Of a DNA stretch of 64,000 nt, positions 48,960 to 61,141 are shown in pieces (the stretch's first letter is position 1; every line of letters begins with the position of its first letter). A program made the translations under genes and the position numbers. Source of the stretch: Sindora glabra (lineage: Eukaryota; Streptophyta; Magnoliopsida; Fabales; Fabaceae). The notes beneath the pieces were generated by a model. It ran no database searches. It had not been told where the DNA came from and saw only the letters and a program-made list of their open reading frames with translations. The stretch lies in contig CM035233.1 in the NCBI GenBank assembly GCA_020226215.1, positions 14,775,701 through 14,839,700 on the forward strand. The letters run 5' to 3'.

Positions 48960-51900
48960 TGTGATATTGAATGCAATACTTAAGATACGTTAAATAAGCA
49001 TAACATAAAAAATAAGGCTTTATTAGCTTGGAATTATAGGATAAAATCTAGGAACAAAAAGTGGATAGAATAAGTTAAGAAAAGATCTCATTAAAATAGG
49101 ATAGTAATTTTTATGCTTCTTAGTTTAGTTTAGGATGATCATCTTTAATACTAATTCACCTTCATGCAATTGACAGGGTTATATCATTTTGTTATAAGCA
49201 TGTATCATTGTCTTTTAGCATAACTGCCTATGTAGAGAGCAACTAGTCTCCTTTTATTTAGAGGTTTAATTTCTTATATCTTAATCTAACCTATTCCTCT
49301 TCATCCAAATTAGTCTTTACCAAAATCCATAATGATGAGATTTTAACCCTCAATTGGCAAAATAACATCCATTCTATATACCAAGGAAAATAATGTTACT
49401 ATTATAGATGTTTGCATTGTCATTCTATAAGTACATAAAGCAAAAAAAAAAAAGCATTTCATGCTAATCTTTATATGTTACTATCATTATTTAAATAATC
49501 TTCTTTATATTTTTATTAGCCATTTCTACTACTTTAATCATTTTTAGCTAATGTGAAGTTGAATTATGGTGTTTGATTTTGAATTGAGTACATAACTCGT
49601 TAATCATCTTATTATTCAATTTCAATGCATTATCGATAATGATCTTTTTTAGGGTACTATATCAGCATATTACTTCCTTTTTTAAAAATTTGTGTACTAA
49701 CATTTGGGTTATATTTGCATATGAGGCTACTTTAACCTATTTAATGCAATGGTTAATAATGACTAAAATGAATTAATGCCCATTCAATGCCTTAGGTATG
49801 ATGGGTTTAATAACATATATTCCCTATATAGAAAAAAGCCATAATGATGCAAAGACATGTAGGGGTGTAGGTGGTAGATGGATTTTATTTGCCTATATTT
49901 GGCATTTAACACATTTTTAAACATGATTTATATAGTTAACTTCCATTATAAGCTAATAATATGTTGTTCTCATGATTTCCTTTACCATTACATATCCATT
50001 AGCATGAGTCCCAAAAATGCCTTCGTGTACTTCTTTCATCACTTTATTTACATTATTCACTTTTTTACACCAAAGTAGGACTATATCATGATTTCTTTTG
50101 TACAACACATCTTTATTTAAGAAAAACACCCATTACCAATTTTCAAAATGTTTTCTTATCTTTTTTAGAGATACTTCCAAGAAATCATCACTTCTTAAAG
50201 AAATTCATAATATCATGAAACCAAGGCTTTCCATCTAGTTTTCCTTCTATATTCAAGCAATAAGAAGGTTACTTACGTATTTAAATATTTGTAGATTTCA
50301 ACTTTTCTCCAAGATTAAGCTTGAATATAGCAGCCAGTGTGGCTAAAGCATTAGAAATCTAATTTTGCTCTTATGGTAGATGATGAAAACTTATTTTGTT
50401 AAAGAATTTGACTAATCGCATCACAAATTTCTTATAAGGAATTAATATTAAATCCTTTATTTTTCATTCATCTTGCAATTGATAAACAACTAAGGCTGAA
50501 TCACTATAAACTTTATTTTCATTTCAATCATTGCTTGAGGCCCTAAAATGCAACCTTCATATTCAACAACATTATAAGTGCAATTAAAACATAATTTTGC
50601 TTTAATTAGAAGCTATCTTTTTTTTAGTGAAATTAAAATAACTCCAATTCCTTACCCTAAAGCATTTGAGGTGCTATCAAATAGCATCTTTCATAAACTT
50701 TGATTTGTATTATCATCTTCTACATCCATAAGATTTTCATTTGGAAATTCAAAATTCACAAGTTCATAGTTCTCAATTGCTCTTCCAATTAAGAAATTTA
50801 CTACCACACTTCCTTTACTAGCTTTTTAAGATGTAAACACTATGTCATATTTTGATAATAATGCTTGTCATCTAGCCACTCTCTTAGACAGAGCTGACTT
50901 TTTTAATATGTATTTGATGGGATCCATTTTTGAAATAAAAAACGTAGTATATTAAAGCATATATTGCCTCAATCTTTGAGCAACCTATCTAATGCACAAC
51001 ATATTCTTTCTAACATTGAATATTTTGCCTTTTAATCATTGAACTTCTTGCTAAGGTAGTAAATGACCTTTTCCTTTTTACCTATTTCATCAAGTTACCC
51101 TAGTACTTATCTATTAAATTTTTAAAGACTATTAAGTACAAAATAAATGGTCTCCTTGGTGCTAGAGGTACTAATACTAGTAGGTTTAATAAATGTCATT
51201 TTATTTTTTCAAAAGCTTTCTAGTAATCATCATTCCATTTGCACATATTGTTCTTTTTTATAACTTAAAGATGGGCTCACATGTAGTAATCATATACGAG
51301 ATAAATTTGGCAATGTAATTTAGTTTCCCTAAAAATCACATAACTTTCTTTTGTGTTTAAGGTAGAGGCATTTGTTTGATAGCTCAAACTTTGTTTGGGT
51401 CAATTTCAATTTCTTTTTGGCTAAAAATGAATCCTAGTAATTTTCCATAAGTAACCTTAAAAGTATATTTAGTAGAGTTTGTCTTAAGTTGAAAAATTCT
51501 AAAGTGATTAAACAATCTCCTTAGAATTATGATGTGATACTTATTGGCTTTGGATTTTGTAATTATATCATTTACAAAAACTTCTATCTTCTTGTGAATC
51601 AAACCATGGAAAAGAGTGACCATCGCTCTTTGATATGTGGTGTTCATATTTTTTAAGCTAAAAGGCATGGCTTTATAGCAAAAATACCCTACAAAGTTAT
51701 GAATATGGTTTTTTTTTAATCATTTATCACCATTTTTATTTGATTGCATCCTAAAAACCTATCCATGAAGGAGATTTTTCAATGACATGCAATGTTATCC
51801 ATTAACATGTCAATATAAGGTAATAGGAAATTATCATTTGCGCTTGCTTGATTTAAATCATGATAACTAACACATATTCTTACTTTTCTATATTTCTTAG

Positions 51901-52010
51901 GAATAGAAACTATATTAGCTACCCATTTAGGGTATTTATCAAGCTATTTAATAACTTCTTCTTTATTCTTTAATGATACATCTAGCTTCATTTGCTTTAA
52001 CTTTTATTTG
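48960..52010 (-). pseudogene. Tat-lineage pol remnant (RT, RNase H, second RNase H, integrase)
   Basis: Read leftwards: RT has KYPKWVANIVSIPKKYRKVR and HDLNQASANDNFLLPYID (about 51990-51840), then MPFSLKNMNTTYQRAM and VFVNDIITKSKA (51668-51550; the YVDD box is VNDI). The second, archaeal-type RNase H at about 50720-50330 shows the LFDSTSNALG, GIGVILIS, VVEYEGCILGPQ and FINC patterns, ending in a hinge with FNKISFHHLP. Integrase has an HHCC zinc region (YTKAFLGLM to CVKCQIYANKI, about 50070-49890), DNALxLNN-like core near 49630, and a C-terminal YSMDVILPIE, then NKRRLVALYIG, near 49390-49240. Stops and frameshifts are spread throughout. The first part of RT and all of gag/protease are missing. 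Confidence 0.88.
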
Positions 52011-52063
52011 GTTATGTGTAAAGAAAGTATTAACATCCTTGCAATATTTGTTTAATAAACAAT

Positions 52064-54774
52064 GCTAACTATTTATATAGAGTTTGATTGACTAATTTTA
52101 TAAACTTCCTCCTTTTTATTTGCACTAAATATAATCATCATGAATAAAAGAAAATAGAATAATAAAAAATAAAAATAACATAATAATTATAATAAAAAAG
52201 CAGTTAATTAAACTGATTTAATAATTATATTTATTACAAGAAAACTTTCCCAAATTACTTCAAAAAAAAGCCAATTTGGTTTCTCTAATTAGATTGGATG
52301 GAAATGAAATTTTAAAACCAATTTATTGTTAACTTGCTAAATAAAAATGATAAAATCAAACTTAAACATATATAATACCAAGTGTTGCCAATAACATAAA
52401 ATTGAAAATAAAAAATAAAATTACGCTAATGATGATACAAATGATAATAAAAAGGACAATAATTATAAAGACAATAATGACAATTAAAAAGATAATGATA
52501 TTTAAATATTTAAGTTAACTTATTTATTAATTAGATTCTTTAAAAGCTTTTTTCAGTCATTTGAAAGAAGTTAACTTAATCTCTCTAATTAAATTAGAAG
52601 AGAATAAAAATTTAAAATAATTTATTATAGGTAAGCAACTTGTAAATAATAATGATAAACTGGAACAATGAAATTATATTCTTAACAAATAAAGTAATAA
52701 TAATATCTAATAATAGTACTAATAATACATAATAACAGTAATAAAAATAATATAATAACAAAAATTTAAAATTTTTATTTATTAATTATACTTGTTATAA
52801 AGTGCTGCCTTAAATTACTTGAAAGAAGTTAATTTACTTTCTTTGTTTTAACTGATACTTTAAGAGTCTCTAGGACTCGAGATGTAATCTTTACTTGAGT
52901 TTTCTTTCTTTTTAGGCTTGGGCCCTTTTGATTTTAAAAAAATTAAAAGATAATGATAATTTATTAATAAATAATAATGATACATATATAATAATAGCAA
53001 TATTAATGATAAATATAATATATAATAATAAAAATAATAAGTAAATAAAAATAATAAATTAATAAAAATTTAATGTTCTCATTTATTAAATACACTTATT
53101 CTGAAGAACATCCTAAAATTACTAGAAAGGAGTTAATTATATTCTCTCCAATTAATTTTGAAGAAAAAGATAAGATGATAAATGATCAATACATATAATA
53201 TTAATTAATATACAAGATTAGCAATAAATTATAAAAATACAATAATAATAGTAACAATGATGATAAATTAATTAAAAATATTCTCTCCAATTAAATTGGA
53301 AGAGGACGATTTAAAATAATGATTGCTAATAAATAATTTATTTATAAAAGTGATAAAATTAAATTATACATAAAAAAATCTTAAGCCAGATAAATGTACT
53401 TAAGCACTTACGCACCTATTTCAAATAGGAAAATAGGATTAAAGTCTTTGTAGTTTAAAATGTGTGTCAATATAAAGAAATATCTAGTTTTAACTTTTTT
53501 TCCAAGTAAGGCATCTTATTCTTTTAAGAATCAAATTTAAATGGTAGTAAATATCATGATTCATATTTAGTGTGAATAATAAGCGAAAAGAAGGAGGAAA
53601 AAAATAAAAATAAATAAAATAACAAAAGCTTAAGTACGCAAAAACCATCGAGTATAGAAAGTTATCAACTCTTCATGCGTGAAAATATACAAAGGTCCAC
53701 AAATGAGAATCCATTATCCTACATAACACTTTATTTGATTGCTTGTTTGGCTTAAGAATTTAACATTGATATGATTAATATTAAAGACTAATGGACCCAA
53801 TATATCCATAATCCACTAATTAATCCTTTCTCCTTTATGGTTTTCAAAATTGCAATACATTGGTTTCTCATGTCTATTTGTTTACTAATCTTTATCCTTT
53901 CTAGATACTTCTAAAAGAATTAGTACTTATAGAAGAAAGGGTGAAGCTTTAAGATTAAACTTAGTGTTCCATGTATATGAACATGACACATTTGAAGCAA
54001 AACTCAAATGCAATTTCCATTAGTAAGTATATGTCCAGTTCTTTCTCATCTTGATTTGACAATTTTATTAGAGGAGCAACTTTTTGATAAATGAGAAGTT
54101 TTAACAGTTTTGTACTTTTTTTTGGAGTCCTTTTTAGGAACATTGACTTTCCTTTGATTACAGGCGGATCCCTTTTAGGTGACCTAAAACTTTTTTTTTT
54201 TAAATTTTCTTTCTTTATAATTCATTAGGGTTTTTTTTAACCTTTTGTTGGCAAGCTTTCATATGCTTTGTTTCTTATATAAAATATTTGCTAGTATCTC
54301 CTTTTATTATTCTTCATGAATTTATAAAAAAAATTTCATTTGTTAGTTTTTTGCAGAATAATTATTCATATCTCCTTAAATTAATACATGGCTACAACTA
54401 AAAAAAAAGGAATAAAATAAATATACAACAAAAGAAAGGCAATTAGTGCAAAACACAACTAGAATATAGTTATAGTTGGAGAAAAGTAACATTTACTAAT
54501 AAGAAATAATTTACCTTTTTTGCTATAATTTTTATATTTAGTTTCCACTGTACCACTCCCTTTCTTATTTTGCAAAACCTTTTTTTTTCTTTATATGTCT
54601 TTTTTTGCAAGTTCTTCTTACCATTTCCTTTTTTTTATGTAGGTGAGATATGCTCTATTTTAAAAAGATAAATGGAATAGCCATCATCTAGCTAACTAAT
54701 GGTGATAAGCCATGTCAAAGACTCATTGTATTTTTACTCTTTTGGCTAGCGACAATGGCAATGTACCCTTATCA
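52064..54774 (-). repeat. 5' LTR of the Tat-lineage element
   Basis: About 2.7 kb; partner of 42130-45431. Includes a stretch near 52840-52935 absent from the partner ('actgatactttaagagtctc'). The interior boundary abuts mid-RT rather than a PBS, so a deletion reaches to or into the LTR edge. Confidence 0.8.
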
Positions 54775-55590
54775 AAATAATCTTTTTAAATAAACTAGAT
54801 ATTAAATTATGCTTGATTTGAAATCGATAATGAATCAAATTATTTATAAGAATAGAAATCAAGACATTGAAATCAATTTTTATAACTAAAAGTCTTTTAA
54901 AACTAGGATGCATGCATTCAATTGTTTGAATATTATTCTAAACAAATTAATTTTGGAGTTTTTGTTGCCATTTAATGTATAGAATAAAAATTTAGAGATA
55001 TTTCGTTTTCTTTATATATGTTTGGTTCATGAATAATCATATAATATTTATAATAATATAAAAATAATTAATAAAAATAAAATAATATTTATAAATAGTA
55101 ATAAAAATAAAAATTATACAATAATAATAAAAGTAAAAATAATATTAATAAAATAATAATAAATATTAATATTTATGAAAATAATAATATTAATAAATAA
55201 AATTAATAATAATAAATAATAAATAATAAATAGATATTGCTTAAGAAAAAATCTATGTATTTGTGGACAAATGACAATTGCACATTTCATTCCCAAATTC
55301 CAATTGCATAGGCTTATGATTCAATCTCAGAATTTTAGACTTTGCCTCATTGTAAATAGGGTTGTGATTCCTCTTTTAAGGTAACTTGGGCTACTTTGAA
55401 TATTGTTGGTTACTAGCATTTAGTTATTAATTGACCATTCAAACCAATGAATTGGCTTTAGACAATTATTTAATATGTTTGATTGTTTGAGACTATTACC
55501 ATCGTGTAATGGCTCTTTTGCCATTATGCAATGGCTTTTTAGCCATTAATGATAAATAAATCAATTTTTTATTAATATTTTATATATTAT
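54775..55590. other. AT-rich DNA and 5' region of the hAT element
   Basis: About 55020-55240 is low-complexity AAT/ATA repeat. From about 55490 short phrases such as 'aatggctcttttgccattat' and 'aatggctttttagccattaa' resemble the 5' leader of plant hAT elements. No gene; the ORF at 55114-55296 lies in low-complexity DNA and is rejected. Confidence 0.4.
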
Positions 55591-55597
55591 ATACCAC

Positions 55598-55605
55598 TAT
55601 AAATA
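55598..55605 (+). promoter_or_regulatory. TATA box of the hAT transposase
   Basis: TATAAATA in the context CCACTATAAATACTC, about 330 bases before the first recognisable coding sequence, followed by a CT- and AT-rich leader. Confidence 0.5.
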
Positions 55606-55929
55606 CTCATTTCAAATTTTTAATCAAATTTAATTCACATAACAAATATTCATTTTTCTCTCTTTAATCTCATTTTAATAATTTTTATTTCTCTATAAAT
55701 ATTGAAAATTGAAGGTAGAGGTGGTACATGAAGTTGTAAAGTATTAAAATTTTCACTTCAAAGGAAAATATTAGTGACACTCTAATCTCTACTGATTTTT
55801 TATATTTTTTATTAAGTTTTATATATTTCAATTTTTATAATATTTTAGTTAATTCAATAGTTATTATTCTTGTTATATTTAATATTAGTAATTTTATTTT
55901 TATATTATTAATAAATTTTAATTATAGAT

Positions 55930-57945
55930 TTGAATGATCCTAATAATATGCGAAATTATTATGATTGAAATTTTTTAGAAAATATAGGTACTAATTTTTC
56001 AAATAATATTTCAAGCACACCCGAATTTACATTATCTTCTTTTCCTTCTTGACATCCATCTTCACAATGTGCTTGTAGTCGTAAAAGTGTAAATATTTTT
56101 GCATCCTTATTTAATTTAGCAAAAAGATTAAAAAATTCTAAAATATGAAATGATTTTGATTTAAAAAATGTAAATGTTGCAGTTAAAGCATTTTATAAAT
56201 ATTGCCTAAAAAATTATAATTATGATAGTTATAATAGTATTAGTATAATGAGATACTATTATTCTTTTAAACATGTGAATATTGTAAATATTTCAAGTGA
56301 AAATTCTAACATACCTAATCAAGATAGTTGTGAGTATGAATTATGTAAATAGATTTGTCATACTAAAATGTCTTTTAGTATAACTAGTTCTCTAAAATTA
56401 AATACTCTTCTTTAATACTTTAATCCTCAATAGCATGGTATGAGTAAGAATACTAGTATAAATAAATAGAATAAAATTTTTAGAGGGTAGAAAATAATTT
56501 TAGCTAACCTTTTTTTAAAATTTAAAGGTAGAGTTGCACTGATATCTGATATTTAGATATTACCATCTCAAATGGGCTATTTTATGTAATTGCCTATTAT
56601 ATTAATGATAATTTTATTTTACATTAAAGAATTATTTATTTTAAACTAATTCTACTATCATATGATGCATTTACTATTACTTTTTATATAAAAAAAATAC
56701 TTGTAATGATTACATGATATTGGATAAAATATTTTTAATTATTTTTGATAATGCACTATTAATACTAGTGCTATAAGAATTTTGATTCCAACTTTAAATC
56801 CTATTCTTTAAGCTCAATTTTTTTATTTTAGATGTGCATACTATATTTTAAATTTAGTTATTTAAGATGTATCAAAAGTTAATTCAATACTTATACAAAA
56901 TCTTAAAAGTATAATTTGATATATCAAATCATCACTAGTTAGAAAGCATGATTGAAAACAGTTATGTATTTAAATGTTTAAGAAACCTAAGATGCTTCCA
57001 CAAGATGTTTGTACATGATAGAATTCTACTTTTAAAATGTTGAAATTTTATTTAGAATATAAAGATGTCATGAATAATTTTTATTCAATGAAAATTCAAG
57101 TTAATCATTACCTTGAAAATGTTGAATGGGAAAGGGTATAAATTTACTTATAATTTTTATAAATATTTTATAGAGCAACTAATCTTCTATTTAGTTCTTA
57201 TTATTTAATATCTCACTCAATACTTATTGTTTTATTTAATTGTAGTTTTGCATTTTTAAAATTTAGAAGTATTAATGGATTTGAAATTATTATGAATGAA
57301 TGAATGTTTATTAAAATGGGATAAATACTTTAAAAATATTTCTCATTTATATGATATAATTGTAATTATGAATTCTACAGTTAAACAAGAAAGAGTAAAA
57401 AAATTACTACAAAAGTACCATAAAAATATGTAATATTAATTTGATTCAGAGTCTTATATGAATGATATAAATAATTTACTATTAGAAATATTTAAGTATA
57501 TAGTAGTAAATTTAGTTCTTCGCATTCATATATGGGTTCTTCATCTTCTTAAAAAATGAGTATCCCATTTCGTGAAAAATATGATAACTTATTAGATTTA
57601 ATTGATGATACTCCTTCTATCAACAGTGGATTGAGTTTTTACTTTCTTCCAATCTATAGTAGCTAATATGCTAAGCTTTGCTATTTTAGAAGCTAAAAAA
57701 GTACAAATGACACTGTATCTTATGTATTCTCTCATGGCATGAGATATATTAACCCTTTTGATATTTTTAGTAGTATCAAAAAGTATATTTTCTCTTAATG
57801 AGCAAATTTTGGATGATAAGTATTTATCAATGAATGATTAGAACTTAAAGATAGTTATTTATTTAAAAAATTAGTTTCATATAGATGATATAAAATAAAA
57901 TAATTTGCAAGAAAATGGATCATTATTGGGTGAAGGAGATAATTA
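55930..57945 (+). pseudogene. hAT-superfamily transposase pseudogene
   Basis: Translation in pieces follows plant hAT (Ac-like) transposases. A BED zinc-finger region (NDFDLKNVNVAVKAFYKYCL, about 56142-56205; the second finger half is poor) is followed by the RNase H-like catalytic core (VALISDI near 56535; INTSAIRILIPTLNPIL near 56755-56815; RCAYYILNLVI; NSTFKMLKFYLEYKDVMNNF near 57020-57080) and LYRATNLLF near 57165. The C-terminal dimerisation part reads FSLNEQILDDKYLSMND and ends near NWFHxDDIK (about 57790-57900). Stops recur but long stretches stay in one frame, so it is younger or less damaged than the other transposases here. The short hAT inverted ends were not located; CGG-poor repeats near 58780-58860 may be the 3' subterminal region. 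Confidence 0.85.
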
Positions 57946-60326
57946 GAAATAGTAATGTATTCATATGTTGTAAATTTAGTTAATAAAATATTTATACTCA
58001 TTTTATTTAAAAGTGAAAATTTTCTGGATTAGGTTCTACGATTTTTACCCTTCTTAATTATAAAAATTGTTATATCTTAATATATATTTTTTAGTTTTAT
58101 TAAACAACAACAATAACAATAATAATTTTTAAGTGGTAATAATAAAATATAATTATATTTTATAATAATAAGAGTAATTATAACAATAATAACAATATAT
58201 AGTAATTATAAGAAGGAATTTTAATTTAAAATTTAAAGTTTCTTACTATTAATTAATTACCTAAAATTTTTAATATGTGATTTTGGTTACAAGTTTTATT
58301 AATTATTTTATCTCAAATTTAAATTTAACTTATTTAAATTAAATACATTTTTTAAAATATTTTTTACAAGTGATCAAATTATTTTTAGTTAATATTTTCT
58401 TTTACGTATTAAAGGTGATGAGATTTTAATTTAAAATTTTAATATATTCAAAAGTTATCAATATATTCTAAGAAAATAGTAATAAAACTACATTATTATT
58501 TGAAAAATTTCTTACTTTATTTTTTTAAAATAATTCATATTTAACCTCTTTAAAATTTATAAAAAGATATAATTTTTATTTCAATTATTTCAATAAATTT
58601 ATCTTAATTTTATGATTTTAATAAAATTTTAAGTGATAATAATAATAAAATATAATTATATTTAATAATAACATATTTTAATTAATTAATAATATTAAAT
58701 TAATAATAAATAAATAACTAATATGATAATAATAATAATAAAATGTAACTGATTATTAAAATATTCTTGATAAATATCGATTTAAAACTAGAATTAGGAT
58801 TGAAATTGAGATTGGTGATATAACAATCTAATTTGAATCTAACATGGGATTGCCTCGACTTATAATTTTTATCCGTTAGATCAATTTGATAATATTAGAT
58901 TAATTTATTTTGACATATTTAACAAGATATAAGGGTCCGGATACAAATTTTGCAACTTTTTTTTATTTTTTGGATGCAATGCACAAATTCTAATGATTCT
59001 ATTAATTATTTTGGCTATCTTATCTCTCTTCCCTGATTGGCAGTGATGGTCAAATATGATGAGTGCGAGAGTAGCTGCGTTATTAATTTAAATCATTTTT
59101 GCAACATTTTACATCGGCCGTTGTTTCTTGCTTAGGAATTTTTCCTATTGTTAATTGCTTCTCGATAAGACCAACGTTACAATTAATTTAAATATAGAAG
59201 TTGGCTAGAGAAGATTTTTAAAGTGAAATACGACAAGTAGAGAAAGCAGAAGATTGAAACAAGGTAAAAAATAAAAAACACCCATTTTGGCAGAAAGGCA
59301 AATATCGTAGCAATTGAAGCACTGAATTGTGTTTTGATTTTCTCTCTATGAGTGTATATGTCTGTTTGGAATCAGACAGCAACAAATGATATGGCATGAT
59401 AAGAAACATGTCAAATAAAAAATTGACTAAAAACTATTGAGCTAATCTTTTGTGGGTTGCCTCCCCTTGTTATTTCAAAAGAAAAAAAAAATTCTGACAT
59501 CTCTGTGACCATATAAGATTTTTTATTTTATGAGATTGACTAAAAACTTAAAAAGTAATATTAAATTTCTTTCAACGTCTGGTTTGTGATTTTTTTATAC
59601 TCTTAAAAAATATTTTAAAGGAATCCTAACATTTTCCCTATTTATAATTAAAATTTTATCAGAGAAATGTAAAAATTCTTTAAAATGTTTTTAAATCTAA
59701 CATTCCATCGAAAATTTCTACTAGAGAAGACAAATATTTTACTTGCTCCGAATGTTTTACTTATAAATTTATTTTTATCTTTCTTCTGATAATGTATTTT
59801 TCCTTTAAAAAAGAAAAAAAAAAGAAGAACCCTCCGATTGTCAGGATGATAGAATTTTCTTTTACGGAATCGATTAATTCACGTGGGAAATAAATTTTTA
59901 AAAAAAATTAATTTTTTTTAAAAATTATATTTTATATAAATTTTTTAAAATTTTTTTAATGTTGTTATTTGATCGATACGAAGTTATATTTTTAAAAAAA
60001 TAAAAATTAATAAAAAGTGAAAATATATAAATAAAATTTCACATTAGGTAAAAAATACAAATTTTTTTTTACGTTTTATGAATAATTAAATTATTTATAA
60101 TTTATAACTTTTTAAAAAATATAACTTCCCATTTTTTTTTTTTTCGAACTAAACGTCATGTGTAACGTGGGTCAGGAAATGCCCCTCTTTTTTGGTAATA
60201 CCGAGTGCTGATTTGACTACTACGAATCAGTGAAAAACCGAGTAAACAGTATGCTGCACAAGCACAATCACTAGGAAATCCAACCTGGATCGGATAAGTT
60301 CGCAAGTAAATTATGAATTAACATAC
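57946..60326. other. AT-rich intergenic DNA
   Basis: About 58000-58930 is AT-rich with AAT runs and the possible hAT 3' subterminal repeat ('aaactagaattaggattgaaat'). From 58930 the sequence is mixed, with no gene supported; the ORF at 59218-59409 has no recognisable features. 59880-60150 is poly(A/T)-rich. Confidence 0.4.
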
Positions 60327-60509
60327 CCAACGAATAATCTCGGATCCATTAAACCCGGGCACAAATCCCCTCCCTTTTGTCAAGAGAGAGAATACATCAT
60401 TTTGGAAGTCATCAAACAATGATACGGGCAAATGCAAAATTTCACAGTGGGCAATTAAATCGTCTTTCATCATTCCACCATCAATACCGATCAGTGTGGT
60501 ATTGAAATC
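60327..60509 (-). pseudogene. Orphan exon-like fragment of an unrecognised protein gene
   Basis: On the minus strand a 183-bp segment is bounded by a CCCTTAG acceptor (60510-60516) and a GTATGT donor (60321-60326) and is open for all 61 codons. It reads DFNTTLIGIDGGMMKDDLIA at the start, then HCEILHLPVSLFDDF and FVPGFNGSEIIRW at the end. The composition looks like real coding sequence: no low complexity, mixed residues, multiple of three. I do not recognise the family. After the donor a plausible acceptor (TTGTGCAG near 60254) leads to a stop within nine codons, so the gene is truncated or the next exon lies elsewhere. It could be a captured or degraded host-gene exon, or an exon of an unannotated divergent gene. 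Confidence 0.45.
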
Positions 60510-61141
60510 CTAAGGGAGGCATGAAAGAGACAAAGCCGATGAAACTACAGGAACTCAGGCAACAACGAAGAACATCCAAAATTATCGATAGCAAAGGAAG
60601 CTTTAAATTTGAGATCTCTGATGGTGATGAACGCTTGAGATCAGCATTGCCGGAGAAAGCTTCCAGATCTCCGGCAATGATGAAGGCCTAAAATCAATGA
60701 CAACGGCAATGGTACAAATTTGTCTCTCGATTTTTCTTTGTCCGACGTAGGTAGTGATAAAACTAAATCTGTGTCAAATCTTGTTCTTATTTCAAGGATT
60801 TGGGAATGGAAACTCTGTGATTCGTATCTCAATAATTTTCAGAACGTAGGCAGTGACGAGGAGTGAAAATGATATGAGATTGGATGATTGATCGCCTTTT
60901 ATCGAGTCCAAATGCATCCGAAATAGACCCGTAGACCCAAAATCTTCTTTGCGGTTTCAGACCCGGAACCGACCCTATTTAGCTCGGATCTCAAAGGTTC
61001 TAAATTTTCTTTCGGTTTCCAATGGTTCGGATCGGGGAAGATCCGATGGTTTCGGGTTTGCTTTGCCATCCAACGGGCACTTGGATAAGCGCCAGTAGTG
61101 GGTAATAGAAAATAAAGAGAACAGTGAAGTGAAGCAGAGTA
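60510..61141. other. Upstream region and promoter of the arginyl-tRNA synthetase gene
   Basis: Balanced-composition DNA unlike the flanking AT-rich repeats. The block 60885-61085 is rich in 'acccggaaccg' and 'ggttcggatcgg' motifs of the kind found in hAT subterminal regions, but its ends are not defined. Minus-strand ORFs at 60641-60832 and 60975-61181 show no recognisable domain and the second overlaps the synthetase leader, so neither is called. No clear TATA box was found. Confidence 0.4.

Larger units (their letters stand above)
42130..54774 (-). mobile_element. Tat/Ogre-lineage Ty3/gypsy element, internally deleted
   Basis: In minus orientation: 5' LTR about 52064-54774, a deletion of PBS, gag, protease and the start of RT, then RT, RNase H, a second archaeal-type RNase H and integrase (52010 to about 48960), a 3' untranslated region with a tandem array (46945-48385) and a MITE (45820-46532), and the 3' LTR about 42130-45431. 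A second RNase H domain and 3' UTR tandem repeats are hallmarks of the Tat/Ogre clade (family knowledge). The LTRs end TGATAAGGGTAC in element orientation. No clear target duplication was found, so the outer limits are good to a few bases only. Confidence 0.85.

Noticed and set aside
55114..55296. 60-codon Ile/Tyr/Phe-rich ORF
   Set aside because: Translation of AAT/ATA low-complexity sequence.
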